This document shows, one piece after another, positions 1 to 7,858 of a stretch of 20,812 nucleotides of DNA. This DNA is from Bacteroidia bacterium (GTDB taxonomy: Bacteria > Bacteroidota > Bacteroidia > AKYH767-A > OLB10). The notes under the pieces were generated by a model that worked only from the letters and a program-made list of their open reading frames with translations, searched no databases and was not told where the DNA came from. Position numbers and translations under genes: made by a program. Numbering within the stretch: the stretch's first letter is position 1; every line of letters begins with the position of its first letter. The stretch is taken from contig JANWID010000194.1 in assembly GCA_025450095.1 (NCBI GenBank), positions 1-20,812 on the forward strand, given 5' to 3'.

Positions 1-98
1 GATTTTCAATCAAAATTCAGTTTAGAAAGAGTAAAAATTGCCTGGTTTAGTCTAGCGCCGGGTAGAGGCAGTGTCAACTATTTAAAAATTAAAGAAAT

Positions 99-1058
99 AT
101 GGAAGTTTTACTTCAGGAAAACAAAGATAGGTTTGTTCTCTTACCTATTAAATACCCGGAAATATGGAAGATGTATAAGAAGCATGAGGCATCTTTCTGG
201 ACGGCAGAGGAAATTGATCTTTCACCGGATCTGAAGGACTGGGAGCGCATCAACAGCGATGAACAACATTTTATTAAACATGTGCTGGCTTTTTTCGCAG
301 CAAGCGATGGTATCGTTAATGAAAACCTGGCGGTGAATTTCATGAAGGAAGTACAACTTCCGGAAGCACGTTGCTTTTATGGCTTCCAGATCATGATTGA
401 AAACATACATTCGGAAACTTATTCTTTACTGATCGATACATATATAAAGGATCCGGTAGAAAAAAACCGATTATTCAATGCTATTGATACAGTGCCCTGC
501 GTTCAAAAGAAAGCACAGTGGGCGCTGCGCTGGATCAATAGTGGCAGCTTTGCTGAACGACTGGTAGCATTTGCCGCGGTAGAAGGCATTTTCTTTTCAG
601 GAAGCTTCTGTTCAATATTCTGGTTGAAGAAACGCGGACTCATGCCCGGACTCAGCTTTTCGAATGAGTTAATTTCAAGAGATGAAGGTCTCCATTGTGA
701 TTTCGCTTGTCTATTATATGGTATGCTGGAAACAAAGCTGACCCGCGAACGCGTTACTGAAATTATCCGTGATGCAGTAAAAAATGAACATGAATTTGTT
801 ACCGATGCGTTGCCGGTATCACTCATTGGTATGAATGCAAAATTAATGTGTCAGTATATTGAGTTTGTCGCCGACCGGTTACTGGTGGCTTTGGGTTATT
901 CCAAAATTTACAACGCGACAAATCCGTTTGATTTCATGGAAACAATTTCGCTTCAGGGGAAAACAAATTTCTTTGAGAAGCGAGTTGCCGAATACCAGAA
1001 AGCGGGTGTGATGAATACCAAGGAACAGCAGGAATTCAAGCTGGATGAGGATTTCTAG
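99..1058 (+). CDS. nrdB: Class Ia ribonucleoside-diphosphate reductase, beta subunit (R2)
   Basis: This is the small subunit of aerobic ribonucleotide reductase. It houses the diferric-tyrosyl radical cofactor that starts reduction of NDPs to dNDPs by NrdA, in the cytoplasm. The 319-residue protein has every expected metal ligand: D40 (in WTAEEIDL), E101 and H104 (in ENIHSETY), E162, and E196 and H199 (in SRDEGLH). Y108 lies seven residues after E101, exactly where the radical tyrosine (E. coli Y122) belongs, so this is a tyrosyl-radical type enzyme. The C-terminal tail FKLDEDF resembles the R1-docking heptapeptide of eukaryotic R2 (FTLDADF in mouse). The ATG start follows an A-rich leader with no clear Shine-Dalgarno site. 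nrdA lies 229 bases downstream on the same strand, so co-transcription is likely but not shown. Confidence 0.97.
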   Translation: MEVLLQENKDRFVLLPIKYPEIWKMYKKHEASFWTAEEIDLSPDLKDWERINSDEQHFIKHVLAFFAASDGIVNENLAVNFMKEVQLPEARCFYGFQIMIENIHSETYSLLIDTYIKDPVEKNRLFNAIDTVPCVQKKAQWALRWINSGSFAERLVAFAAVEGIFFSGSFCSIFWLKKRGLMPGLSFSNELISRDEGLHCDFACLLYGMLETKLTRERVTEIIRDAVKNEHEFVTDALPVSLIGMNAKLMCQYIEFVADRLLVALGYSKIYNATNPFDFMETISLQGKTNFFEKRVAEYQKAGVMNTKEQQEFKLDEDF

Positions 1059-1262
1059 ACAATGAAATAAAATGATGGCAAAAGCACAGTTGTTTAAAAT
1101 TAAGTTAATAACTAGATCGCCAGGGATGTTTTGCCGCCATTTTTATTTAGCACATTAGCATACACACTTAACAGTTTTATTAGTACCCGGAGTACCGGTT
1201 TACCGGTGGCTGAAAATGTCACCGACTGCTACGCCGACCCTTGTTCACAAGAAATATTATTT

Positions 1263-1288
1263 ATAACAGCCAAATTAATAACAGCCAA
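1263..1288 (+). repeat. 11-base direct repeat abutting the nrdA start
   Basis: The 11-base word ATAACAGCCAA occurs at 1263-1273 and again at 1278-1288. The copies are 15 bases apart, and the second one runs into the A of the nrdA ATG. The copies are exact. The rest of the 229-base nrdB-nrdA spacer is AT-rich and shows no convincing ORF or terminator; it also holds two ACCGGT palindromes close together near 1194-1207. The repeat may be an operator or a translational control site, or a chance duplication. No function is demonstrated. Confidence 0.35.
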
Positions 1289-3678
1289 TGTTTGTAATCA
1301 AAAGAGATGGTAAGAAGGAAACTGTCAAGTTTGACAAGATTACTTCGCGAATTCAACGACTGTGCTACGGCCTGTCTGTACACGTTGAGCCGGTTCAGGT
1401 TGCCATAAAGGTCATCGAAGGAATTTACGATGGCGTAACAACAAGCCAGCTGGACAATCTCGCCGCTGAAACAGCCGCGTCATTAACAACCAAGCATCCG
1501 GATTATGCGTTATTGGCATCCCGCATTGCTATTTCCAACCTGCACAAAAACACCAAGAAATTATTTTCGGAAACCATGGCGGATCTGTATAACTACGTAG
1601 ATCCGCGTACAGGTTTGAAAGCATCACTGCTTGCCGACGATGTATATAATGTAATTCATGAGCATGCAGGCCTGCTCGATTCCACTATAATATATGACCG
1701 TGATTTCGGTTACGATTATTTTGGATTCAAGACGCTTGAAAAATCTTATCTACTAAAGTTAAACGGTCATGTTGTAGAGCGCCCGCAGCATATGCTCATG
1801 CGTGTTGCCATCGGAATTCACAAAGAAGATGTAGACTCCGCAATTGAAACATACAACCTGATGAGTGAACGTTGGTTTACTCACGCGACTCCAACTCTCT
1901 TCAATGCCGGAACACCGAAGCCACAGCTTTCTTCCTGTTTCCTGCTTACAATGAAAGGTGACAGCATCGACGGAATTTATGATACACTGAAACAATGCGC
2001 ACAGATTTCTCAATCTGCAGGAGGCATCGGCCTTAGCATTCATAATATTCGCGCAACAGGTTCATATATCCGCGGCACGAATGGTACCAGCAACGGTATT
2101 GTTCCCATGTTACGTGTATTTAATGATACTGCACGATACGTTGACCAGGGTGGTGGAAAACGTAAAGGATCATTTGCAATTTACCTTGAGCCCTGGCATG
2201 CCGATATATTTGAATTCCTTGAATTGAAAAAAAATCATGGTAAGGAAGAACTACGTGCACGTGATTTATTTTATGCACTCTGGGTTCCTGATTTATTCAT
2301 GAAACGAGTGGAAGCAGAAGGTGATTGGTCATTGTTCTGTCCAAATGAATCACCGGGACTTGCCGATTGTTATGGAGCGGAATTCGAAGTGTTATACGAA
2401 AACTATGAGCGCGCAGGAAAAGCACGGAAAGTAGTTAAGGCGCGCGAACTGTGGACTGCCATACTGGAATCACAAATTGAAACCGGAACACCATACATGC
2501 TCTATAAGGATGCATGCAATGAAAAATCAAACCAGAAGAACCTGGGTACAATTAAAAGTTCAAACCTGTGCACTGAGATCGTTGAGTACACCGCGGACGA
2601 CGAGGTAGCGGTTTGCAACCTTGCATCCATTTCGTTGCCACGTTTTGTTATCGATGGAAAATTCGATCATCAGAGATTATTTGAAATTACTTATGTGGTA
2701 ACTAAAAACCTGAACAAGATCATTGATGTAAATTATTATCCTGTTCCGGAAGCACGAAATTCCAATATGAGGCACCGCCCGATCGGTATCGGTGTGCAGG
2801 GACTTGCCGATGCATTTATCCTGATGCGGATGTCATTCGAATCGGAAGAAGCACGTATGCTAAACCGTGAGATTTTTGAAACCATCTATTACGCGGCGAT
2901 GACTGCTTCAAAAGATCTGGCGAAACTAAACGGGCATTATGAATCGTTTCCCGGCTCACCGCTTTCAAAAGGAATATTCCAGTTCGATATGTGGAAGGTG
3001 ACTCCTTCGGCACGTTGGGAATGGGATGTGCTTCGTGAAGAAGTAATAAAACATGGCGCTAGAAACAGCCTGCTGCTTGCACCAATGCCAACAGCTTCCA
3101 CTTCCCAGATCCTGGGCAATAACGAATGCTTCGAAGCTTACACTTCAAATATTTATACCCGCAGGGTTTTATCCGGAGAATTCGTTGTAGTGAATAAACA
3201 CCTGCTGCTTGATCTTGTGAACATGGGAATCTGGAACAACGACCTTAAGAATAAAATAATGGCCAGTAACGGCTCCGTGCAAACGATTGATGAAATACCT
3301 GATAATATCAAGGAATTGTATAAAACAGTTTGGGAAATAAAACAGCGTGCAATCATTGATATGGCTGCTGACCGCGGAGCTTTTATCTGCCAGAGCCAGT
3401 CGCTGAATGTATTTATTCCCAATGCCAATTTCGCCAAGCTAAGCTCCATGCATTTTTATGCCTGGAAAAAAGGACTTAAAACCGGAATGTATTATCTGCG
3501 CACCAAGGCAGCTGTTGATGCCATTAAGTTTACAGTAGATAAAAGCTACCTGGATGTGTCTAACGGAAAAGAACATATCAATGTCAACATTGCTCCGAAA
3601 GTGATTAATGAAACCGCCATGGCTGAAGTAAGCTGCAGCATCGATAATCCTGATGACTGCATAGCCTGCGGTAGCTAA
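1288..3678 (+). CDS. nrdA: Class Ia ribonucleoside-diphosphate reductase, alpha subunit (R1)
   Basis: This is the catalytic large subunit, which reduces ribonucleoside diphosphates using the radical supplied by NrdB. The 796-residue protein opens with an ATP-cone allosteric domain (about residues 2-90, beginning FVIKRDGKK), which senses ATP/dATP to set overall activity. The ten-stranded barrel follows. Active-site residues are visible: C217 (SSCFLL) and C443 (VCNLAS) form the redox pair, and N426, C428 and E430 sit in SNLCTE, with C428 as the thiyl-radical cysteine. PMPTAST, a phosphate-binding R1 signature, is present. The C-terminus carries the mobile shuttle cysteines C791 and C794 (CIACGS), in the CxxC arrangement of eukaryotic R1 rather than the wider E. 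coli spacing. The ATG at 1288 gives a full-length ATP-cone, and an intrinsic terminator follows directly. Confidence 0.97.
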   Translation: MFVIKRDGKKETVKFDKITSRIQRLCYGLSVHVEPVQVAIKVIEGIYDGVTTSQLDNLAAETAASLTTKHPDYALLASRIAISNLHKNTKKLFSETMADLYNYVDPRTGLKASLLADDVYNVIHEHAGLLDSTIIYDRDFGYDYFGFKTLEKSYLLKLNGHVVERPQHMLMRVAIGIHKEDVDSAIETYNLMSERWFTHATPTLFNAGTPKPQLSSCFLLTMKGDSIDGIYDTLKQCAQISQSAGGIGLSIHNIRATGSYIRGTNGTSNGIVPMLRVFNDTARYVDQGGGKRKGSFAIYLEPWHADIFEFLELKKNHGKEELRARDLFYALWVPDLFMKRVEAEGDWSLFCPNESPGLADCYGAEFEVLYENYERAGKARKVVKARELWTAILESQIETGTPYMLYKDACNEKSNQKNLGTIKSSNLCTEIVEYTADDEVAVCNLASISLPRFVIDGKFDHQRLFEITYVVTKNLNKIIDVNYYPVPEARNSNMRHRPIGIGVQGLADAFILMRMSFESEEARMLNREIFETIYYAAMTASKDLAKLNGHYESFPGSPLSKGIFQFDMWKVTPSARWEWDVLREEVIKHGARNSLLLAPMPTASTSQILGNNECFEAYTSNIYTRRVLSGEFVVVNKHLLLDLVNMGIWNNDLKNKIMASNGSVQTIDEIPDNIKELYKTVWEIKQRAIIDMAADRGAFICQSQSLNVFIPNANFAKLSSMHFYAWKKGLKTGMYYLRTKAAVDAIKFTVDKSYLDVSNGKEHINVNIAPKVINETAMAEVSCSIDNPDDCIACGS

Positions 3679-3697
3679 ACTCTCCCGATAAATTAAG

Positions 3698-3727
3698 AAA
3701 AACCCCGGACTCAATACCGGGGTTTTT
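3698..3727 (+). terminator. Intrinsic terminator after nrdA
   Basis: A perfect 11-bp stem pairs AAAAACCCCGG (3698-3708) with CCGGGGTTTTT (3717-3727) around an 8-base loop. The GC core is followed by five Ts, as expected for rho-independent termination. The matching A-run on the left arm would let it work in the opposite direction too. It begins 19 bases after the nrdA stop and separates the nrd genes from the methyltransferase. Confidence 0.9.
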
Positions 3728-3767
3728 CTATTAATAACCGTTAAATTAGCTGATATAAAATCAGGGA

Positions 3768-4973
3768 ATGCCAATGCAGCAAAGTGAAGATATGACCTTT
3801 ATTGCCAAAACTATTTTTGGCCTGGAAGAAGTTCTCGCAGGTGAATTGAACAAGCTGGGTGCACGGGAAGTAGAGCAATTAAACCGGGCTGTAAAATTCG
3901 TGGGAGATAAGGGAATGCTTTACAAAGCGAATCTGGGTTTGCGAACCGCGCTCCGGATTTTGGTGCCGGTAGCAACGTTTGAAGTGCGTGATGAATCGGA
4001 TTTCTACAAAGAAATAATGAATATCGACTGGGATCAATTTATGGATGTTGATGATACCCTGGCCGTAGATACTGTGTTGGGCACCGATTTATTTTCTCAC
4101 AGCCACTTCATCTCACAGAAAACAAAAGATGCCATTGCCGATCAGTTCCGCTTAAAGTATGATCGACGTCCCAGCGTTGATCTGGATCAGCCTCAGTTAC
4201 GCATTCATATTCATATTGCCGATACTACCTGCCAGGTATTACTCGACAGTTCTGGCGAAAGCCTGCATAAAAGAGGTTACCGGGGTCCGACAAATCTTGC
4301 TCCCATCAATGAAGTGCTTGCAGCCGGAATGGTATTGCTTTCGGGTTGGGACAGAGTAAGTCCTTTGGTTGATCCGATGTGTGGTTCCGGAACCATTCTT
4401 ATTGAAGCCGCCATGATCGCCGCAGGAATTCCACCCGGTTACTATCGTTCTTCGTTTGGATTTATGCGATGGAAAAAATATCTGCCATATGATAACGAGT
4501 TATGGGAAACTATTTACAACGCAGCAATAAGCCGGATATCTTCTAAAGAAGTTTCAATTATTGGTGGAGAACTATCGCATCATGTTTGTCGTAAAGCAAA
4601 GGAAAATGTTAAGCTTGCAAGGGTAGAGGATATGGTTACCATTAAGGAAAGCGACATCACTGAATTTATTCCTCCTGAAGGAAACGGAATCGCAATTTTG
4701 AATCCTCCCTATGGAGAACGAATGAACCAGGATGATCTTACCTTACTTTATAAAAGTATCGGCGATGCATTTAAAAAAAATTTTACCGGTTACAGTTGCT
4801 GGTTGATCACTTCTAATATGGAAGCTTTGAAACATGTCGGCCTTCGCCCTTCCAGGAAAATTAAAATTTTTAACGGCCCGCTGGAATGTCGTTATGTAAA
4901 ATATGAAATGTACAGGGGGACGAAAAAGATTCATAAGCTGAATCGTGAAAATGCTGATCCTGGAAAAGAATGA
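3768..4973 (+). CDS. THUMP-domain class I SAM-dependent RNA methyltransferase (RlmL N-terminal half/YpsC-like)
   Basis: This is a predicted 23S rRNA guanine-N2 methyltransferase of the RlmL/YpsC family, using S-adenosylmethionine. In the 401-residue protein, an N-terminal ferredoxin-like and THUMP RNA-binding region (about 8-160) precedes a Rossmann methyltransferase domain. SAM-binding motif I is DPMCGSGT at 202-209, and the catalytic motif IV is NPPYGER at 312-318, the NPPY form used by base-amino methylases. The length matches single-domain family members. The second methyltransferase module (RlmK part) found in the fused E. coli protein is absent. Translation may begin at ATG 3768 or at the in-frame ATG 3774. 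The gene has the nrdA terminator just upstream, so it is probably a separate transcription unit. The exact target base is inferred from the family only. Confidence 0.85.
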   Translation: MPMQQSEDMTFIAKTIFGLEEVLAGELNKLGAREVEQLNRAVKFVGDKGMLYKANLGLRTALRILVPVATFEVRDESDFYKEIMNIDWDQFMDVDDTLAVDTVLGTDLFSHSHFISQKTKDAIADQFRLKYDRRPSVDLDQPQLRIHIHIADTTCQVLLDSSGESLHKRGYRGPTNLAPINEVLAAGMVLLSGWDRVSPLVDPMCGSGTILIEAAMIAAGIPPGYYRSSFGFMRWKKYLPYDNELWETIYNAAISRISSKEVSIIGGELSHHVCRKAKENVKLARVEDMVTIKESDITEFIPPEGNGIAILNPPYGERMNQDDLTLLYKSIGDAFKKNFTGYSCWLITSNMEALKHVGLRPSRKIKIFNGPLECRYVKYEMYRGTKKIHKLNRENADPGKE

Positions 4974-4980
4974 ACTCAAG

Positions 4981-5006
4981 TTCCGAATCGCACTGGTGTT
5001 TCGGAA
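4981..5006. other. Short inverted repeat just after the methyltransferase stop
   Basis: TTCCGAA (4981-4987) is the exact reverse complement of TTCGGAA (5000-5006), with a 12-base loop, starting seven bases after the stop codon. There is no T-run on either side, so it is at best a weak terminator or an mRNA 3'-end stabiliser. Confidence 0.35.
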
Positions 5007-5040
5007 TCAACAGATGTTACAATTTAGGTTACAAGTACAT

Positions 5041-5090
5041 CCTCGGATTGCAAATCCTCAGATTTCTTCGCCCGGAATTGCAAATCCCGG
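5041..5090. repeat. Two degenerate REP-like palindromes in an intergenic spacer
   Basis: The spacer upstream of the SnoaL-like gene holds two related small palindromes. Copy 1, GGATTGCAAATCC (5045-5057), folds as a 5-bp stem around GCA. Copy 2 (5072-5090) pairs CCGGAATT with AATCCCGG around the same GCA triloop with one mismatch. They share the core ATTGCAAATCC and lie about 30 bases apart. Such pairs of GC-capped mini-palindromes resemble REP-type repeats; that reading is inference, since no transposase lies in the window and copy number elsewhere in the genome is unknown. Confidence 0.45.
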
Positions 5091-5110
5091 ACGGCCATTG
5101 ATTTAAATTA

Positions 5111-5476
5111 ATGAATAGTACAAGCAACAATTTAAATATAGCCAAAGCATGGCTAAAGGCATTCAATCAGCATGATCTTGAAAATCTGCTTTCATTGTAC
5201 GATGACAACGCAGTTCATTATAGTCCCAAATTAAAAATTCGCCACCCTGAAACTAACGGCTTGATTTCCGGAAAGCAGGCATTGCGTGAATGGTGGCAGG
5301 ATGCTTTTGAACGATTACCTCAACTCACATACCAGGAGCAAACACTCACAGCAGATGAAAATCGCGTTTTTATGGAATATTTGCGATTGGTGCCTAGAGA
5401 AGAAAATACGAATGTCGCTGAAGTCCTTGAAATAAAAAATGGATTGATTGTTTCATCGAGAGTTTATCATGGGTGA
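5111..5476 (+). CDS. SnoaL-like / NTF2-fold small protein
   Basis: This 121-residue protein has the length and pattern of a SnoaL-like cone-shaped alpha+beta (NTF2) domain. An N-terminal helix pair contains AKAWLKAFNQHDLENLLSLY, followed by DDNAVHYSP, then a GKQALREWWQDAFERLP helix and alternating beta-strands ending in VSSRVYHG. The opening 'work in the cavity' signature (helix, HDLENLLSLYDDNA) is typical of this superfamily, which includes isomerases, hydrolases and proteins of unknown role. No signal peptide or membrane segment is visible, so it is probably cytosolic. No substrate can be assigned from sequence. It ends convergently with the PAP2-like gene, 45 bases away, and its start follows the repeat-bearing spacer. 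Confidence 0.75.
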   Translation: MNSTSNNLNIAKAWLKAFNQHDLENLLSLYDDNAVHYSPKLKIRHPETNGLISGKQALREWWQDAFERLPQLTYQEQTLTADENRVFMEYLRLVPREENTNVAEVLEIKNGLIVSSRVYHG

Positions 5477-5523
5477 ATGATTGATGCTCTATCTCGTCTT
5501 CGCATGGAGAGTCACAATCACTC
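5475..5523. terminator. Possible bidirectional stem-loop between convergent stop codons
   Basis: GAATGATTG (5475-5483) pairs with CAATCACTC (5515-5523) with one mismatch. An inner CTCT/AGAG helix (5487-5490 with 5508-5511) extends it across a symmetrical 3-base internal loop. The stem overlaps the stop codons of both convergent genes. No T-run follows in either direction, so efficient intrinsic termination is uncertain. Confidence 0.35.
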
Positions 5524-6139
5524 ACGAAGTAAACCAACGAAGAATTAGCCATTCTGTAATAAACCCAATTGCAAAACCCGTATAAATTTGCGCCGATGTA
5601 TGTGCACCAAGTTGCATTCTGGCAGTTCCCAGGAATCCGGAAAGAATAATAATTCCTACAATAATTAATTCCAACCCGGCATTCAACACCTGCGATAATC
5701 CGAACATCATTCCGGTTAAACCACCTATGCCGATCATATGTATGCTCACTTTCCAGCGAAAACTCAGGAGCCATGCAATGATTACGGTAATGGCAGCTCC
5801 CAATACCATCAGGCTTAACATTCGTGGTACCGGTAAACGGAGCAGCAGGTAATAACAAATCAGATAACAAACGGAAGCTGCAAGAAATGGAATTCTTCGT
5901 TCTGCAACAGTTTCCATTTCAAATGACCGGATCCTGCCTTTTTGTAACAGTATCATTGCAGTGAGTACAGGGAATGCCGCGGTTGTCAGAAATACGAGCG
6001 AAAAAATTATTCGTTGAAGCTGCGGTGAAACACTGTATGCGATGTACGTATTCAGCTGCATAACCAATATCACTGCATACAGTGGCATCAATAACGGATG
6101 CAGTACATATGATAAAAATCGGCTTAACAATGGTGGCAT
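5522..6139 (-). CDS. PAP2-like integral membrane protein, probable non-catalytic
   Basis: This hydrophobic protein (205 residues from the ATG at 6139) has about six membrane segments and the spacing of PAP2-type lipid phosphatases. However, the three catalytic motifs are eroded. Motif 1 is reduced to ERRIP. Motif 2 (PSGH in active enzymes) reads VSIH, keeping only the histidine (H130). Motif 3 keeps arginine R174 (TARMQ) and H180 (GAHTSAQ), but the catalytic-triad aspartate is Q184. A phosphatase activity is therefore doubtful, and it may bind lipid or have a structural role in the inner membrane. An in-frame TTG at 6151 would add four residues, but the ATG is preferred. It follows rpoN on the same strand, separated by a 144-base gap containing a long stem-loop. 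Confidence 0.7.
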   Translation of the reverse strand: MPPLLSRFLSYVLHPLLMPLYAVILVMQLNTYIAYSVSPQLQRIIFSLVFLTTAAFPVLTAMILLQKGRIRSFEMETVAERRIPFLAASVCYLICYYLLLRLPVPRMLSLMVLGAAITVIIAWLLSFRWKVSIHMIGIGGLTGMMFGLSQVLNAGLELIIVGIIILSGFLGTARMQLGAHTSAQIYTGFAIGFITEWLILRWFTS

Positions 6140-6216
6140 AAATTTCGACAATCAAAATATTGCCGGGAAAGTGAAACGCAAGCTGCGAGGTATTATGATG
6201 GCATAATTCCCAATGG

Positions 6217-6285
6217 AATCCCCTTCGCTTCTGAATCGTTATTCTTTGTAGTAAGAGTTTGTTTTTTCAGAAGCGAAGGAGGATT
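6217..6285 (-). other. Long stem-loop directly downstream of rpoN
   Basis: A perfect 14-bp inverted repeat pairs CCTTCGCTTCTGAA (6222-6235) with TTCAGAAGCGAAGG (6266-6279). It extends through AATCC/GGATT to about 19 bp with a single bulged base, and the loop is 30 bases. The rpoN-proximal arm touches the rpoN stop codon. Reading on the minus strand, no T-run follows the second arm, so it is not a textbook intrinsic terminator. It could be an mRNA-end or processing hairpin that limits read-through into the PAP2-like gene, or a dispersed repeat. Confidence 0.6.
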
Positions 6286-7771
6286 ATAACTCTTTTCTTA
6301 ACCTGGCGACGGGAATGCCCAATTGTTCCCGGTATTTTGCAATAGTTCTCCGGGCTATATTATATCCCTTATCATTCAACAGCTTCATCAGTTTTTCGTC
6401 CGGAAGCGGTTTGTGCTTGTCTTCAGCGCTAATGTAATCGCTCAGGATCTTTTTTACTTCTCTGCTGGAAACTTCTTCACCGCTGTCGGTCGACAATGCT
6501 TCTGAGAAAAAGCTTTTCAGAAGAAAGGTTCCGAACGGAGTCTGAACATATTTGCTATTTGCCACACGGGAAATAGTAGAAATATCAAGCCCGACAATAT
6601 CAGCAATATCTTTTAAGATCATAGGCCGGAGTTTTTTTTCATCGCCATCAAGAAAATATTCTTTCTGGTAATTCATGATAGCATCCATAGTTCGGATCAA
6701 TGTGAGCTGACGCTGGCGAATAGCATCGATAAACCATTTTGCGGCATCCAGCTTTTGTTTGACGAACATCATGGCATCGCGGCTGGCTTTGTTGGTACGG
6801 GAATCTTTTGAATACGTCTCCAGCATTTCATTGTATTGCCTGCTGATGCGAAGGTCCGGTGCATTCCTTGAATTAAGAGTTAGCTCCAGTACGTTATCGC
6901 TATTAGAAATTAGAAAATCCGGAACAACATGTTGTGATGACCTGGGTTCATCAGAATAACTTCCACCGGGCCGGGGATTCAGATGGAGAATTTCATTTAC
7001 AGCTCGTTTTAATTCATCAGGAGCCAGGTTCAGTGTCCTTTCAATTTTTTCATAATGTTTCTTCGAAAATTCATCCATATAATCACCGATGATTTTCCGG
7101 GCCAGCAAAATATCCTGGTTGTGGTCTGCTTTACGGTCAAGTTGTAACAGCAGGCATTCCTGGAGATCACGTGCACCAACGCCAGCAGGATCGAAAGTTT
7201 GAATCACTTTAAGTATTTCCAGTAGCTCTTCCTCACTTGTTTCCACATTTTGGGAAAATGCCAGGTCATCTACCATCGATCGTAGTTCACGTCGCAGGTA
7301 ACCGTCATCATCCAGGCTTCCGATAATATGGGATGCGATCAGGTAGTGTTTGTCATCAAAATCACACAGGCCCATCTGATTCAAAAGCATTTCATGAAAA
7401 GTGTTTCCTACACTCAGCGGGATTTCATTCCGTTCTTCATCGGGAGAAGTATTATTTACATTCAGCTTATAATAGGGTTCATCATCCTGGATGTATTCAG
7501 AGATATCAAAATCATCTTCTTCACGTTCTTTTTCCTTGACCTCTCCGTTATCATCGAATTCGCTTTCGGTATCATTCAGTTCATCCTGTGTTTCATCTGT
7601 AGTTTCATTTTCATCGGCTTCCGCACCTTCTTCCAATGCAGGATTAATTTCAAGTTCTTCTTTTATCCGTTGCTCAAGTGCAACAGTAGGAACCTGAAGC
7701 AGCTTCATCAGCTGAATCTGTTGGGGAGAAAGTTTCTGCAGAAGCTTTTGTGACAGGGATTGCTTAAGCAT
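6284..7771 (-). CDS. rpoN: RNA polymerase sigma-54 factor
   Basis: Sigma-54 directs core RNA polymerase to -24/-12 promoters and needs AAA+ activator proteins to open them. The 495-residue protein contains all regions. Region I (1-48) is Gln/Leu-rich, starting MLKQSLSQKL and with SPQQIQLMKLLQ, and contacts activators. Region II (about 48-100) is strongly acidic, rich in D, E, T and N. The core-binding domain follows, with the family signature FDPAGVGARDLQECLL around 193-208. A helix-turn-helix (KDIADIVGLDISTISRV) comes next, and the C-terminal RpoN box begins ARRTIAKYRE (473-482), which reads the -24 element. It lies 75 bases downstream of asnS on the same strand, a pairing I recall as common in Bacteroidota, so co-transcription from the asnS side is likely. 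No activator gene is present in the window. Confidence 0.97.
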   Translation of the reverse strand: MLKQSLSQKLLQKLSPQQIQLMKLLQVPTVALEQRIKEELEINPALEEGAEADENETTDETQDELNDTESEFDDNGEVKEKEREEDDFDISEYIQDDEPYYKLNVNNTSPDEERNEIPLSVGNTFHEMLLNQMGLCDFDDKHYLIASHIIGSLDDDGYLRRELRSMVDDLAFSQNVETSEEELLEILKVIQTFDPAGVGARDLQECLLLQLDRKADHNQDILLARKIIGDYMDEFSKKHYEKIERTLNLAPDELKRAVNEILHLNPRPGGSYSDEPRSSQHVVPDFLISNSDNVLELTLNSRNAPDLRISRQYNEMLETYSKDSRTNKASRDAMMFVKQKLDAAKWFIDAIRQRQLTLIRTMDAIMNYQKEYFLDGDEKKLRPMILKDIADIVGLDISTISRVANSKYVQTPFGTFLLKSFFSEALSTDSGEEVSSREVKKILSDYISAEDKHKPLPDEKLMKLLNDKGYNIARRTIAKYREQLGIPVARLRKEL

Positions 7772-7835
7772 AAGAAAATTTTATTCTAAAATAAGGAAAG
7801 TAAATATCAATATTCATTTTATTTATCAGATTCTT

Positions 7836-7858
7836 GCAGAATTCAGTTAAAATTCTGC
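7836..7858. other. Stem-loop spanning the asnS stop codon
   Basis: GCAGAATT (7836-7843) pairs perfectly with AATTCTGC (7851-7858) around a 7-base loop that contains the asnS stop codon. No T-run follows on the minus strand, so strong termination between asnS and rpoN is not expected. It may modulate read-through or mRNA decay. Confidence 0.4.

Noticed and set aside
1..98. Possible regulatory site upstream of nrdB
   Set aside because: I looked for NrdR-type palindromes and a TAnnTTTG promoter and found nothing convincing in these 98 bases.
1131..1313. A 60-codon open frame in the nrdB-nrdA spacer
   Set aside because: It overlaps the nrdA start in another frame, has no recognisable domain and no supporting context.
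5394..5870. 158-codon frame on the minus strand over the PAP2-like gene
   Set aside because: It is a shifted frame within the real gene, with cysteine- and asparagine-rich composition and no domain.
7328..7753. 141-codon frame antisense to rpoN
   Set aside because: It is an F/I-rich mirror of the acidic region of rpoN, which codes convincingly on the other strand.
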